Positions 34,230-42,755 of a stretch of 64,000 bases of DNA are shown one piece after another. A model generated the notes under the pieces. The model was not told where the DNA came from and ran no database searches. It saw nothing but the letters and a program-made list of their open reading frames with translations. How positions within the stretch are numbered: the stretch's first letter is position 1; every line of letters starts with the position of its first letter. Origin of the DNA: JAHEJA01 sp965656445 (GTDB taxonomy: Bacteria; Pseudomonadota; Alphaproteobacteria; Rhodobacterales; Rhodobacteraceae); NCBI GenBank assembly GCA_965656445.1, contig CBFHKO010000007.1, forward strand, positions 1 to 64,000, in the 5' to 3' direction. The position numbers and the translations under genes are program-made.

Positions 34230-35516
34230 ATGCTATTGAAGAAAACTCTTGGTGCAGCAACTGCAATGTCGCTTTTGGCGGCAACAGGCGCGTTTGCTGA
34301 TTCACTAACAATTGCGATCGTGAACAACGGTCACATGATCAACATGCAAAAAGTTGCAGAAGCTTACACAGCCGAAACTGGCGTTGAGCTTAACTGGGTT
34401 GCACTAGAAGAAGGTGTTCTACGTGAGCAGGTTACTTCTGATACAGCAACTGGTGGTGGTCAATACGACGTTATCAACATCGGTATGCAAGAAGCTCCAA
34501 TCTGGGGTGCAGCAGGCTGGATCGAGCCGCTAAACTTTGGCGCAGACTACGACGTAGCTGACATCTTGCCAGCGATGCGCGCAGGTTTGTCACACGAAGG
34601 CACACTCTACGCAGCACCATTCTACGGTGAATCATCAATGGTTATGTACCGCAAGGACCTAACTGATGCCGCTGGTGTTACAATCAACGACAACGACAGC
34701 TGGGCACGCGTCATGAACGCAGCAGCAGCGATGCACGACCCAGACAACGGCGTTTACGGTGCATGTTTGCGCGGTAAGCCAGGTTGGGGCGACAACATGG
34801 CGTTCATCACAACTGTTGTGAACTCATTCGGTGGCGCATGGTTTGACGCAGAAGGCCGTCCACAGCTAGACTCAGCAATGTGGAACCAAGCTGTAAACTT
34901 CTACGTTGACCTACTTGGCAACTACGGACCTCCAGGTTCAGAAGGCAACTCTTTCAACGAAATCCTCGCTCTTTATAACGAAGACAAGTGTGGTCTATGG
35001 ATCGACGCGACAATCGCCGCATCCTTCCTAGAAAACGAAAATGTTGCTTACGCACAATCACCAAATGCTGGTGTTGCAGCTGGTGCAAACTGGTTGTGGG
35101 CATGGGCTATGGCTGTTCCAACAGGGTCACCAAACTCAGAAGCCGCACACGCGTTCATCGAGTGGGCAACATCTAAAGAGTACGTACAAGCTGTAGGCAA
35201 CCACCCAGACTTCGGTTGGGGCTCAGTTCCAACAGGTCAGCGTGCATCTACATACGCAATTCCTGAATTCCAAGCAGCTGCAGGTTTCGCAGCGGCTGAA
35301 ATGGCAGCGATCGACTCAGCAGCTCCAGCAGCGTCTGACATCAAGCCATACGTAGGCGTTCAGTTCGCAGCAATCCCTGAATTCCCAGAAGTGGGTTCAG
35401 CTGTCGCACAAGAAATGGCAGCAGCGTTGTCAGGTGCGAAGTCTGTAGAAGATGCCCTCGCAGCAGCTCAGCAGGCAGCAGATGCGATCATGCGTGAAGC
35501 TGGTTACTACGACTAA
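34230..35516 (+). CDS. smoE: Sorbitol/mannitol ABC transporter, substrate-binding protein
   Basis: Periplasmic polyol-binding protein, 428 residues, with a signal peptide (LLKKTLGAATAMSLLAATGAFA, cut before DSLTIAIV). It is a family 1 extracellular binding protein; marks are TIAIVNNGHMINMQKVAE, YAAPFYGESSMVMYRKDL and NEDKCGLWIDATIAASFL. Codon choice differs visibly from its neighbours: CTA, GCA, CCA, ACA, TCA and C-ending two-fold codons dominate, as expected of a very highly expressed gene. A strong ribosome site (GGGAGGAAACAG) precedes the ATG. First gene of the polyol operon. Confidence 0.88.
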   Translation: MLLKKTLGAATAMSLLAATGAFADSLTIAIVNNGHMINMQKVAEAYTAETGVELNWVALEEGVLREQVTSDTATGGGQYDVINIGMQEAPIWGAAGWIEPLNFGADYDVADILPAMRAGLSHEGTLYAAPFYGESSMVMYRKDLTDAAGVTINDNDSWARVMNAAAAMHDPDNGVYGACLRGKPGWGDNMAFITTVVNSFGGAWFDAEGRPQLDSAMWNQAVNFYVDLLGNYGPPGSEGNSFNEILALYNEDKCGLWIDATIAASFLENENVAYAQSPNAGVAAGANWLWAWAMAVPTGSPNSEAAHAFIEWATSKEYVQAVGNHPDFGWGSVPTGQRASTYAIPEFQAAAGFAAAEMAAIDSAAPAASDIKPYVGVQFAAIPEFPEVGSAVAQEMAAALSGAKSVEDALAAAQQAADAIMREAGYYD

Positions 35517-35532
35517 GTTCTCGTAACTTTGG

Positions 35533-35556
35533 AAGGCTGGGCTTCGGTCCAGCCTT
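35533..35556 (+). terminator. Hairpin between smoE and smoF
   Basis: AAGGCTGG and CCAGCCTT form a perfect 8-bp stem around GCTTCGGT, followed by TCTCTATGG. With no long T-tract it is probably a partial terminator or mRNA-stabilising stem. Such a stem keeps binding-protein expression higher than that of the permeases in many ABC operons. Confidence 0.6.
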
Positions 35557-35670
35557 TCTCTATGGTACTTGGGTTGGTCAATCGACCCGAAGTACGATAA
35601 AAACTTTCGAAATGATGCCAAATAAAACGCTGATAAAGAACGTATGTGATTTATCTTAGAGGATACAGGT

Positions 35671-36609
35671 ATGTCAGACAGAAGACTTCCACGGCTCTTA
35701 CAAGCTCCTGCAGTAGTTTTACTATTGATTTGGATGATTGTTCCACTCTCAATGACGCTGTATTTTTCGTTTATTCGCTATGTTCTGAATAATACGAGGC
35801 GCCCTGAATGGACGACGCCTAGCATTTCAAACTGGCGCGGATTTGGTAACTATGAATTCGTTCTGAATAACAAAGATTTTCTTCTCGCCATTCAGAACAG
35901 CCTCACAATTGTGACAAGCATTCTGGTTTTGACGGTCACTTTGGGTGTTCTTATCGCGGTTTTGATCAATAAAACCTTTGCAGGTCAGGGAATTGTCCGC
36001 GTTCTTTTGATTTCCCCGTTTTTCGTGATGCCTGCGGTGAATGCCGTTTTGTGGATCAACATGATCCTTGATCCAGTTCTTGGTCTTCAGGGCATCGCAG
36101 TTGCGGGGCTGAACAATGTCATTACTGGATTGACCGAGCTACCTGTGATTGGTGCCTTCTTTGGGATGTGGCCAACTATTGAGCCTCTGTCCTTCCGTGC
36201 GACCAATACCTCGTCTTACGCGGTTATCACGATGGTAACATGGCAGTGGACACCATTTGCCGTTCTTATTTTCATGACATCTCTGCAATCCGAAGATCAG
36301 CAGCAAAAAGAAGCAGCAATTTTGGATGGTGCGGGCGCGTGGTCACAGTTCCGGTTCCTTACCTTACCGCATTTGTCCCGCCCAATCGCGATCGTGGTGA
36401 TGATCCAAGCTATTTTTCACCTTTCGCTCTATGCCGAAATCGAAATCGTTAGCCGCGGAAACGGGAACAAAAACTTGCCGTATCTGATCGGTGAATTCGC
36501 AAATAATAACATCGGGGCCGCTAGTGCGACTGGTATCTTCGCGGTCATCCTCGCCAACATCGTTGCAATCTTTTTGCTCCGCATGATTGGCAAGACACTT
36601 ATGGAATAA
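35671..36609 (+). CDS. smoF: Polyol ABC transporter permease 1
   Basis: Inner-membrane permease of the MalF type, 312 residues, with six hydrophobic segments beginning APAVVLLLIWMIVPLSMTLYF. The EAA-type cytoplasmic loop that contacts the ATPase is visible as KEAAILDGAGAWSQFRFLTLPHL. It follows smoE after the hairpin-bearing gap and is separated from smoG by ten bases. Confidence 0.9.
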   Translation: MSDRRLPRLLQAPAVVLLLIWMIVPLSMTLYFSFIRYVLNNTRRPEWTTPSISNWRGFGNYEFVLNNKDFLLAIQNSLTIVTSILVLTVTLGVLIAVLINKTFAGQGIVRVLLISPFFVMPAVNAVLWINMILDPVLGLQGIAVAGLNNVITGLTELPVIGAFFGMWPTIEPLSFRATNTSSYAVITMVTWQWTPFAVLIFMTSLQSEDQQQKEAAILDGAGAWSQFRFLTLPHLSRPIAIVVMIQAIFHLSLYAEIEIVSRGNGNKNLPYLIGEFANNNIGAASATGIFAVILANIVAIFLLRMIGKTLME

Positions 36610-36619
36610 GGGGCACATC

Positions 36620-37453
36620 ATGGCAATCGTTGCACAAACTTCACGGTTCTCAACAAAGATACGCCCGATTTTGGCGTGGGCTGTTGGCTTACTGTTCTTC
36701 TTTCCAATCTTTTGGATGGTCCTCACCAGCTTTAAAACAGACGCAGATGCTGTGAAGCCAGAGTTCTTGTTTTGGTTCACGCCGACGCTGGATAACTACC
36801 TCAATATGACCGAAAACTACGACTACTGGCGCTTTGCCACAAATTCGGTCATCACGAGCGTTTTCGCGACTTTGTTTGCTTTGGCTGTTGGTATTCCATC
36901 GGCTTATGCGATGGCGTTTAATCCGAGCCGCGCGACCAAAGACGTCTTGATGTGGATGTTATCTACCAAGATGCTCCCGGCGGCGGCGGTTTTGTATCCT
37001 ATGACCTTCTTGACCAAGAGCATGGGCCTCTTTGATACGCATTTCTTGATCATCATCGTGTTGAGCTTGATCAACCTGCCAATCGTGATTTGGATGCTGT
37101 TCACCTATTTCAAAGAAATCCCGAAGGATATCATAGAAGCGGGTAAGATGGATGGCGTAAACACATGGGGTGAAATCCGTGAAATCCTCATTCCTCTTGC
37201 GTGGGGTGGGATCGCATCAACAGCATTGCTTTGCTTTATCTTTTCCTGGAACGAAGCCTACTGGACGGTGCGTCTTACGACGATTGATGCCGCGACACTC
37301 TCTAAACTCATCGAAGGCAACCGTGCACCCGAAGGGCTCTTCTTCGGCCGCTTGTCCGCAGTATCAACTGCTGCAGTGGGACCAATCGTTGTATTGGGCT
37401 GGTTCTGTCAGAAACAACTTGTCCAAGGTTTGACCTTCGGCGCCGTGAAATAA
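36620..37453 (+). CDS. smoG: Polyol ABC transporter permease 2
   Basis: Second permease, MalG type, 277 residues from ATG 36620, which has AAGGGGC at good spacing; an upstream frame opening inside smoF is rejected. Six membrane segments are seen, the first being ILAWAVGLLFFFPIFWMVLTSF. The EAA loop is DIIEAGKMDGVNTWGEIREILIPL. It ends ten bases before smoK. Confidence 0.9.
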   Translation: MAIVAQTSRFSTKIRPILAWAVGLLFFFPIFWMVLTSFKTDADAVKPEFLFWFTPTLDNYLNMTENYDYWRFATNSVITSVFATLFALAVGIPSAYAMAFNPSRATKDVLMWMLSTKMLPAAAVLYPMTFLTKSMGLFDTHFLIIIVLSLINLPIVIWMLFTYFKEIPKDIIEAGKMDGVNTWGEIREILIPLAWGGIASTALLCFIFSWNEAYWTVRLTTIDAATLSKLIEGNRAPEGLFFGRLSAVSTAAVGPIVVLGWFCQKQLVQGLTFGAVK

Positions 37454-37462
37454 GGAAGAATT

Positions 37463-38467
37463 ATGGGACGTATTGTTTTAAATAACGTAACGAAGAGCTT
37501 TGGCGAGACTCAGGTCATACCGCCTTTGGACCTTACCATCGAAGACGGTGAATTCGCAGTGTTTGTTGGTCCATCGGGCTGTGGGAAATCCACATTGCTC
37601 AGAATGATTGCAGGTCTCGAGGATCTGACGTCTGGTGCGATTGAGATTGACGGCGAAGATGTTACAGAGGTTCCGCCGTCCAAGCGTGGGCTTTCCATGG
37701 TGTTCCAATCCTATGCGCTTTACCCGCATATGAGTGTTCGCAAAAATATTGGCTTTCCCCTCCGTATGGAAGGCCTTAGCCAAGCCGATATTGCTGCCAA
37801 AGTTGAGGCCGCGGCGAAATCCTTGAACTTGATGGATTACTTGGATCGCAAACCTGCCGCGCTTTCGGGCGGTCAACGCCAGCGTGTTGCCATCGGTCGT
37901 GCAATTGTGCGCAACCCCTCTGCGTTCTTGTTCGATGAACCTTTGTCAAACCTTGATGCAGCTTTGCGTGTCGGGATGCGCCTTGAGATTAGCGAAATGC
38001 ACAAGCGCATGGAAACGACCATGATCTATGTGACGCACGATCAGGTCGAAGCGATGACAATGGCGGATAAGATTGTTGTTTTGCGCGCGGGTAATATCGA
38101 ACAAGTCGGCTCACCGCTTGAGCTCTATCATCGTCCGCGCAATTTGTTTGTCGCTGGGTTTATCGGGTCGCCTAAAATGAACATTTTGGAAGGTGACGCC
38201 GCTGTGAAATATGGTGCTGAGCACATCGGTGTCCGCCCTGAACATATTGATATCTCTGATAAAGAGGGCGAGTGGCAGGGGACTGTTACGGTATCCGAAC
38301 ATTTGGGATCCGATACGTTCTTCCATGTCACTGGCACAGGCCTCGCGGATACAATGACAGTGCGGGCAAGCGGTGATGTCAGCTTTAAATACGGCGATAC
38401 CGTTTATCTGACACCGCGCGCGGACACAGTTCATAAGTTTGACAAAGAAGGCTTGCGCTTCGAATGA
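37463..38467 (+). CDS. smoK: Polyol ABC transporter ATP-binding protein
   Basis: ATPase of the MalK/UgpC type, 334 residues, energising sorbitol/mannitol import. Walker A is GPSGCGKST (residues ~36-44), the signature motif LSGGQRQRVAIGRA, Walker B FLFDEPLSNLD, the H-loop YVTHDQVEAM. A C-terminal regulatory OB-type domain includes GVRPEHIDIS. Its TGA overlaps the ATG of smoS (ATGA), tying transport to metabolism. Confidence 0.92.
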   Translation: MGRIVLNNVTKSFGETQVIPPLDLTIEDGEFAVFVGPSGCGKSTLLRMIAGLEDLTSGAIEIDGEDVTEVPPSKRGLSMVFQSYALYPHMSVRKNIGFPLRMEGLSQADIAAKVEAAAKSLNLMDYLDRKPAALSGGQRQRVAIGRAIVRNPSAFLFDEPLSNLDAALRVGMRLEISEMHKRMETTMIYVTHDQVEAMTMADKIVVLRAGNIEQVGSPLELYHRPRNLFVAGFIGSPKMNILEGDAAVKYGAEHIGVRPEHIDISDKEGEWQGTVTVSEHLGSDTFFHVTGTGLADTMTVRASGDVSFKYGDTVYLTPRADTVHKFDKEGLRFE

Positions 38468-39237
38468 AACGACTTGATGGCAAATCAGCTCTCATTACGG
38501 GTGCGGCCCGTGGAATAGGTCGAGCTTTTGCTCAGGCCTATATCCACGAGGGCGCGCGCGTGGCGATTGCTGATATTGACATCACGCGTGCGCAACAAAC
38601 GGCGAGTGAGCTTGGGGATCAGGCGATTGCCGTTCCTCTTGATGTCACGCAACAAGCAAGTATTGACGCCGCGGTACAAGACACCAAAGAGGCCTTCGGT
38701 CAGATTGATATCTTGATCAATAACGCGGCCGTTTTTTCGGCGGCTCCGATTGTTGAGATTGATCGCGCCGACTTTGATACGCTTTTTAATATCAACGTCT
38801 CAGGTCCATTGTTCATGATGCAGGCTGTTGCAAAGACCATGATAGCCGACGGCGTCAAAGGCAAAATCATCAACATGGCGAGCCAAGCGGGGCGCCGCGG
38901 TGAACCCCTTGTTGCTGTTTACTGCGCAACAAAGGCGGCTGTCATTAGCTTGACCCAATCGGCTGGGCTTAACCTGATAGAGCACGGGATAAACGTGAAC
39001 GCAATTGCGCCAGGTGTGGTGGATGGTGAACACTGGGATGGTGTTGATGCCTTTTTCGCAAAGTATGAAAACAAAGCGCCCGGTCAAAAGAAAAAAGAAG
39101 TCGGCTCAAGTGTTCCTTATGGACGTATGGGACGCGCAGAAGATTTGACAGGAATGGCCGTATTCCTCGCAAGCGATGACGCCGACTATATCGTTGCGCA
39201 ATGCTACAACGTCGACGGCGGACAATGGATGAGCTAA
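38464..39237 (+). CDS. smoS: Sorbitol dehydrogenase (SDR)
   Basis: SDR of 257 residues that oxidises D-sorbitol to D-fructose in the R. sphaeroides paradigm (also acting on galactitol or L-iditol). Cofactor loop TGAARGIGRAF with an acidic residue at the second strand end (IADIDITRA) for NAD; NNAA; Ser in NMASQAG; YCATKAA with Tyr and Lys. The stretch APGVVDGEHWDGVDAFFAKY is typical of this subgroup. It overlaps smoK by four bases and mtlK by one. Confidence 0.89.
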   Translation: MKRLDGKSALITGAARGIGRAFAQAYIHEGARVAIADIDITRAQQTASELGDQAIAVPLDVTQQASIDAAVQDTKEAFGQIDILINNAAVFSAAPIVEIDRADFDTLFNINVSGPLFMMQAVAKTMIADGVKGKIINMASQAGRRGEPLVAVYCATKAAVISLTQSAGLNLIEHGINVNAIAPGVVDGEHWDGVDAFFAKYENKAPGQKKKEVGSSVPYGRMGRAEDLTGMAVFLASDDADYIVAQCYNVDGGQWMS

Positions 39238-40733
39238 TGGCACAAGCGATTTTGAATGACTCCCTTATTCCTCTTTCAAATGAAAGTTTGGCATCCTTGC
39301 CCAGCCACATAAAGCGACCGCTTTATGATCGCTCCGCCCTGACAGCAGGGATTGTGCATATTGGTTTGGGGAATTTTCATCGCGCGCACCAAGCATGGTA
39401 TTTGCATCGCCTTATGCAATCGGGGCAGGCGCTTGATTGGGCAATCATCGGCGCAGGTGTCCGCAGTTATGATCAAGCCCAACGCGAAAAACTTGCGTCC
39501 CAAGATTATCTGACAACGCTCATTGAATTGGATCCAAAAGGGCGCTCTGCCGAAGTTTGCGGATCAATGATTGATTATGTTCCGATCCAAGACGGAAACG
39601 CGCCGCTCATCGAACGTATGGCTCAAGCAGATATCCGCATTGTCGCGCTGACCGTGACAGAAGGCGGATACTATATTGATCCCGTCACCAAGGGTTTTGA
39701 TGCCAATCATCCCGATATCATACATGACGCCGCCAACCCCGACACACCAAGAACGGCATTTGGTGCGATGATTGCTGCGCTGCGCCTTCGACGCGCGGCG
39801 GGGTTGGGGCCTTTTACGGGTCAGAGTTGTGACAACTTACAAGGCAATGGCGCCATCCTTCGGCAAACCGTTGTGTCCTTGGCCCAGTTGTCTGATCCTG
39901 AATTGGCGACATGGATTGATGAACATTGCACGTTCCCAAATTCAATGGTCGATTGTATTGTTCCTGCAACGGGTCCCAAGGAAATCGCTTTGGCGGCATC
40001 GTTCGGAATTGATGATCAAAGTCCCGTAACGCATGAAAATTTCCGCCAGTGGGTGATCGAGGATGATTTTTGCGCGGGCCGCCCAAATTGGGAAGACGCT
40101 GGCGCGACGCTATCAAATGATGTGCATTCCTTTGAGGCAATGAAAATCCGTATTTTGAACGGTGGGCATCAGGTTGTCTCAAACCCAGGTGAAATTCTGT
40201 CCATGCAGTCGATTTCAGAATGTATGGCAGATCCGCAAATCGCGGGTTTGTATAGAAAGATCGCTGTCGAAGAAGTGTCACCACACGTGAGCGACGTTAC
40301 AGGTATGACGCCTGCGCGCTATGTGGACCTTATCCATGAACGGTTCTCAAATCCTGAGATCATCGACACCGTGCGCCGAGTGGCCTTTGATGGGTCATCT
40401 CGTCATACAGGGTTTATCTTGCCGGTTGTTCACGAGGCAATTCAGGCGGGTACAAAAATTGATGGCTTGGCCTTGTCTCAAGCGCTTTGGGCTCGCATGT
40501 GCGAAGGGTCGCGCGAGGATGGAACCTTGATCGAGGCAAATGATCCTTTCTGGGATCAACTGACACGTACTGCCAAAGAGGCAAAAAACACTCCGATTGT
40601 GTGGCTTGAGCAACGTCATTATTATGGTGATATTGCGGATAACGCGGCTTTCGTTGATCGGTTCACTTATTGGTTGGCGTTGATCTGGTCTCAAGGGACA
40701 AGAGCCGCGATTTCGGAGTATTTAAACTCCTAA
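39237..40733 (+). CDS. mtlK: Mannitol 2-dehydrogenase (long-chain polyol dehydrogenase)
   Basis: Polyol-specific long-chain dehydrogenase, 498 residues, oxidising D-mannitol to D-fructose. The family motif with catalytic Lys, Asn and His is KIRILNGGH; the N-terminal cofactor region reads IVHIGLGNFHRAHQAWYL. ATG 39237 shares a base with the smoS stop (TAATG) and is preferred to starts at 39201 or 39225. Last gene of the operon. Confidence 0.9.
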   Translation: MAQAILNDSLIPLSNESLASLPSHIKRPLYDRSALTAGIVHIGLGNFHRAHQAWYLHRLMQSGQALDWAIIGAGVRSYDQAQREKLASQDYLTTLIELDPKGRSAEVCGSMIDYVPIQDGNAPLIERMAQADIRIVALTVTEGGYYIDPVTKGFDANHPDIIHDAANPDTPRTAFGAMIAALRLRRAAGLGPFTGQSCDNLQGNGAILRQTVVSLAQLSDPELATWIDEHCTFPNSMVDCIVPATGPKEIALAASFGIDDQSPVTHENFRQWVIEDDFCAGRPNWEDAGATLSNDVHSFEAMKIRILNGGHQVVSNPGEILSMQSISECMADPQIAGLYRKIAVEEVSPHVSDVTGMTPARYVDLIHERFSNPEIIDTVRRVAFDGSSRHTGFILPVVHEAIQAGTKIDGLALSQALWARMCEGSREDGTLIEANDPFWDQLTRTAKEAKNTPIVWLEQRHYYGDIADNAAFVDRFTYWLALIWSQGTRAAISEYLNS

Positions 40734-40811
40734 ACCTAAATCAAGCTGCCGTTTCGGTCTTGAGCCCAGATGCAATCTTGGGGGAATTTCCATGTGCAGT
40801 GGCTGAAATGC

Positions 40812-40823
40812 CAAAGCGCTTTG
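40812..40823. promoter_or_regulatory. Operator O1 of the second LacI gene
   Basis: CAAAGCGCTTTG is a perfect palindrome matching the AAAGCGCTTT consensus shared by many LacI-family sites. It is repeated about 97 bases downstream. A plausible promoter (TTGAAT, 15 bases, CATAAT) lies between the two copies. Confidence 0.72.
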
Positions 40824-40907
40824 AGATTGAATTTTGCGTGAAAACTGCATAATATTTATGTTGTCAGCTTGCAAAAATGTTCTAAACTGCTGCAACTTTT
40901 GAAACCA

Positions 40908-40921
40908 TCAAAGCGCTTTGA
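40908..40921. promoter_or_regulatory. Operator O2 of the second LacI gene
   Basis: TCAAAGCGCTTTGA, a 14-bp perfect palindrome, ends nine bases before the GTG start at 40931. With O1 it flanks the putative promoter, so looping-type autorepression is likely. Confidence 0.75.
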
Positions 40922-40930
40922 GGGAATTCG

Positions 40931-41980
40931 GTGAACTTAAAGGAACTGTCAACGAAATTGGGACTGTCACAAACGACAGTGAGCCGTGCCTTGAACGGAT
41001 ACCCAGAGGTGCGCGAAGAAACGCGCCTCAAAGTGCAACAGATGGCTGATAAATATAACTACCGCCCCAGTTCGCAAGCCCGCCGTTTGGCAATGGGTCG
41101 AACCATGTCGATCGGGCATGTGTTAACTGTATCGGGCGCAAATGAGATGGTGAACCCAGTCTTTGCAGATTTCATTGCAGGTGCTGGCGAAGTTTATTCG
41201 AAATCTGGGTATGATATGGTGCTGTCAGTGGTGAATGACGCCGAAGAAGAATCCCATTATCGCGAGATAGCGGCCAAAAAATCTGTTGATGGCATCATTG
41301 TGCATGGGCCTCGGAGCATGGATCCGCGGATCGATTTGTTGCGCTCGGTTGGGCTTCCTTTCGCGGTGCACGGGCGCACCCCTGGGAGCGAAGCGGATTA
41401 CACGTGGCTCGACGTCAACAACAAGCGGGCGTTTCAGCGTGCTACGGATTTCCTGATCGATCTGGGCCATCACCGCATTGCCTTGTTGAATGGCTTGTCT
41501 AGCCTGAATTTTGCTTTGCGACGGCGCCAAGGGTATATGGATGCTTTGACGTCGCGTGGTGTGGAATATGATGATTCCCTCGTTTTCTTTGAGGAAATGA
41601 CAGAACACTATGGGTATCGCATCGCATCCGAGCAGTTGGCGGCCGAAAATGCGCCGACCGCTTTTCTAACGTCATCTATTTTGGTCGCGATGGGCGTGCG
41701 GCGCGCGGTTCAGGAGCTGGGGTTGGTAGTGGGTAAGGATGTTTCGATCCTGACGCACGATGATGATCTCTCGTATATGCAGAACACGGGCGAGGTCCCA
41801 ATGTTTACGGCAACGCGTTCATCGGTGCGTGATGCAGGTCGCAAATTAGCTGAGTTATTGATCTACAATATTGAAAACCCGTCTGATGTCCCGAGTCATG
41901 TCCTTTGGGAAGCGCAGCTTGTTGTTGGGGCCTCCACAGGACCCGCCCCCTTGCGTGCCGCTCAAACGGATTATGCTTGA
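40931..41980 (+). CDS. LacI-family transcriptional regulator
   Basis: A 349-residue LacI/GalR regulator starting with GTG after AGGGAA. The HTH is canonical: MNLKELSTKLGLSQTTVSRALNGYPEVREETRLKV, hinge YRPSSQARRLAMGRT, then a sugar-binding core (DGIIVHGPRSMDPRI, FAVHGRTPGSEADYTWLDVNN, RIALLNGLSSLNFALRRRQGY). The pattern recalls regulators of alpha-glucoside/trehalose uptake such as AglR, but no such transporter is in the window, so its targets are probably elsewhere. Two AAAGCGCTTT palindromes upstream point to autoregulation. Ten bases overlap the convergent phosphatase gene. Confidence 0.88.
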   Translation: MNLKELSTKLGLSQTTVSRALNGYPEVREETRLKVQQMADKYNYRPSSQARRLAMGRTMSIGHVLTVSGANEMVNPVFADFIAGAGEVYSKSGYDMVLSVVNDAEEESHYREIAAKKSVDGIIVHGPRSMDPRIDLLRSVGLPFAVHGRTPGSEADYTWLDVNNKRAFQRATDFLIDLGHHRIALLNGLSSLNFALRRRQGYMDALTSRGVEYDDSLVFFEEMTEHYGYRIASEQLAAENAPTAFLTSSILVAMGVRRAVQELGLVVGKDVSILTHDDDLSYMQNTGEVPMFTATRSSVRDAGRKLAELLIYNIENPSDVPSHVLWEAQLVVGASTGPAPLRAAQTDYA

Positions 41981-42606
41981 TCAAAGTCACGTTGTAGGTT
42001 TTCTGGATCATACTTGGTGCTAATCCAGTCTCTCAGCGTAATGCCTGTTTCCTGTCTTGCGGTGTCATAGGCATCAATAAAGGCACGTAGTATGCCTTTC
42101 TTGTTAAATCCAAAATGAATAAACCGCAGAGAGAGCATCTTTTTCTTGGCGATCTTTGGATCAATGCCGTCGTGATCAATTTGATACAGCGCCGCCGCAA
42201 GGCCTGAGCGATCTGCACCAGATTTGCAATGGATCAAAAAGGGACGAGGAAGGGTGTCAAAGGCCTCTAGCAGGTTTTGTAATTCCGAAACAGTGGGCGC
42301 GCGACTGGCGGTCATCGGGCAAAACTCTAACCTCAACCCAAGTTGATCGCATACATAACGTTCGGTTTGGGATCCATAAAAATCCTCAGAACGTAGGCTT
42401 AAAATCGATTTGACGCCCATGTCCTTTATCCGGTTCAACTGTTTGGGAGTTGGGTGATTTGATCGATAAACGTCTTTTGAAACCATATAAAAATTTGTCC
42501 AAATATCGCGCAAAATTGCATGATCTGCAAATCGCGCGTATTTTAAAGCCCTTTTCAATTCCACTTCGGACCTAATTCCTGATTCAAATTTTGGTTTATT
42601 TGCCAT
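41971..42606 (-). CDS. Dual-specificity/tyrosine phosphatase family protein
   Basis: Cysteine phosphatase with the CX5R loop HCKSGADRSGLA and an upstream SLRSEDF strand, 211 residues from ATG 42606. The frame is open to 42780, but the extra 58 residues are basic and would overlap the divergent acyltransferase gene, so the inner start is preferred with moderate certainty. Bacterial members of this group act on phosphotyrosine, lipids or polysaccharide intermediates; the substrate is unknown here. The head-to-head neighbour is a lipid A-type acyltransferase gene. Confidence 0.8.
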   Translation of the reverse strand: MANKPKFESGIRSEVELKRALKYARFADHAILRDIWTNFYMVSKDVYRSNHPTPKQLNRIKDMGVKSILSLRSEDFYGSQTERYVCDQLGLRLEFCPMTASRAPTVSELQNLLEAFDTLPRPFLIHCKSGADRSGLAAALYQIDHDGIDPKIAKKKMLSLRFIHFGFNKKGILRAFIDAYDTARQETGITLRDWISTKYDPENLQRDFDQA

Positions 42607-42755
42607 TTTGATTGCCAATTCCTGTCCAAAGTGTAAGCGGCATTGTTTAGAAAGTTTGAATTCTATTGTAAACTGAAAAGCTTTACGTGACTGGTACTTG
42701 GGGTGTTTAGGTGCTAGGAATTTACTAGAAAATTTACCTGTCCCAGAGGTCACCT

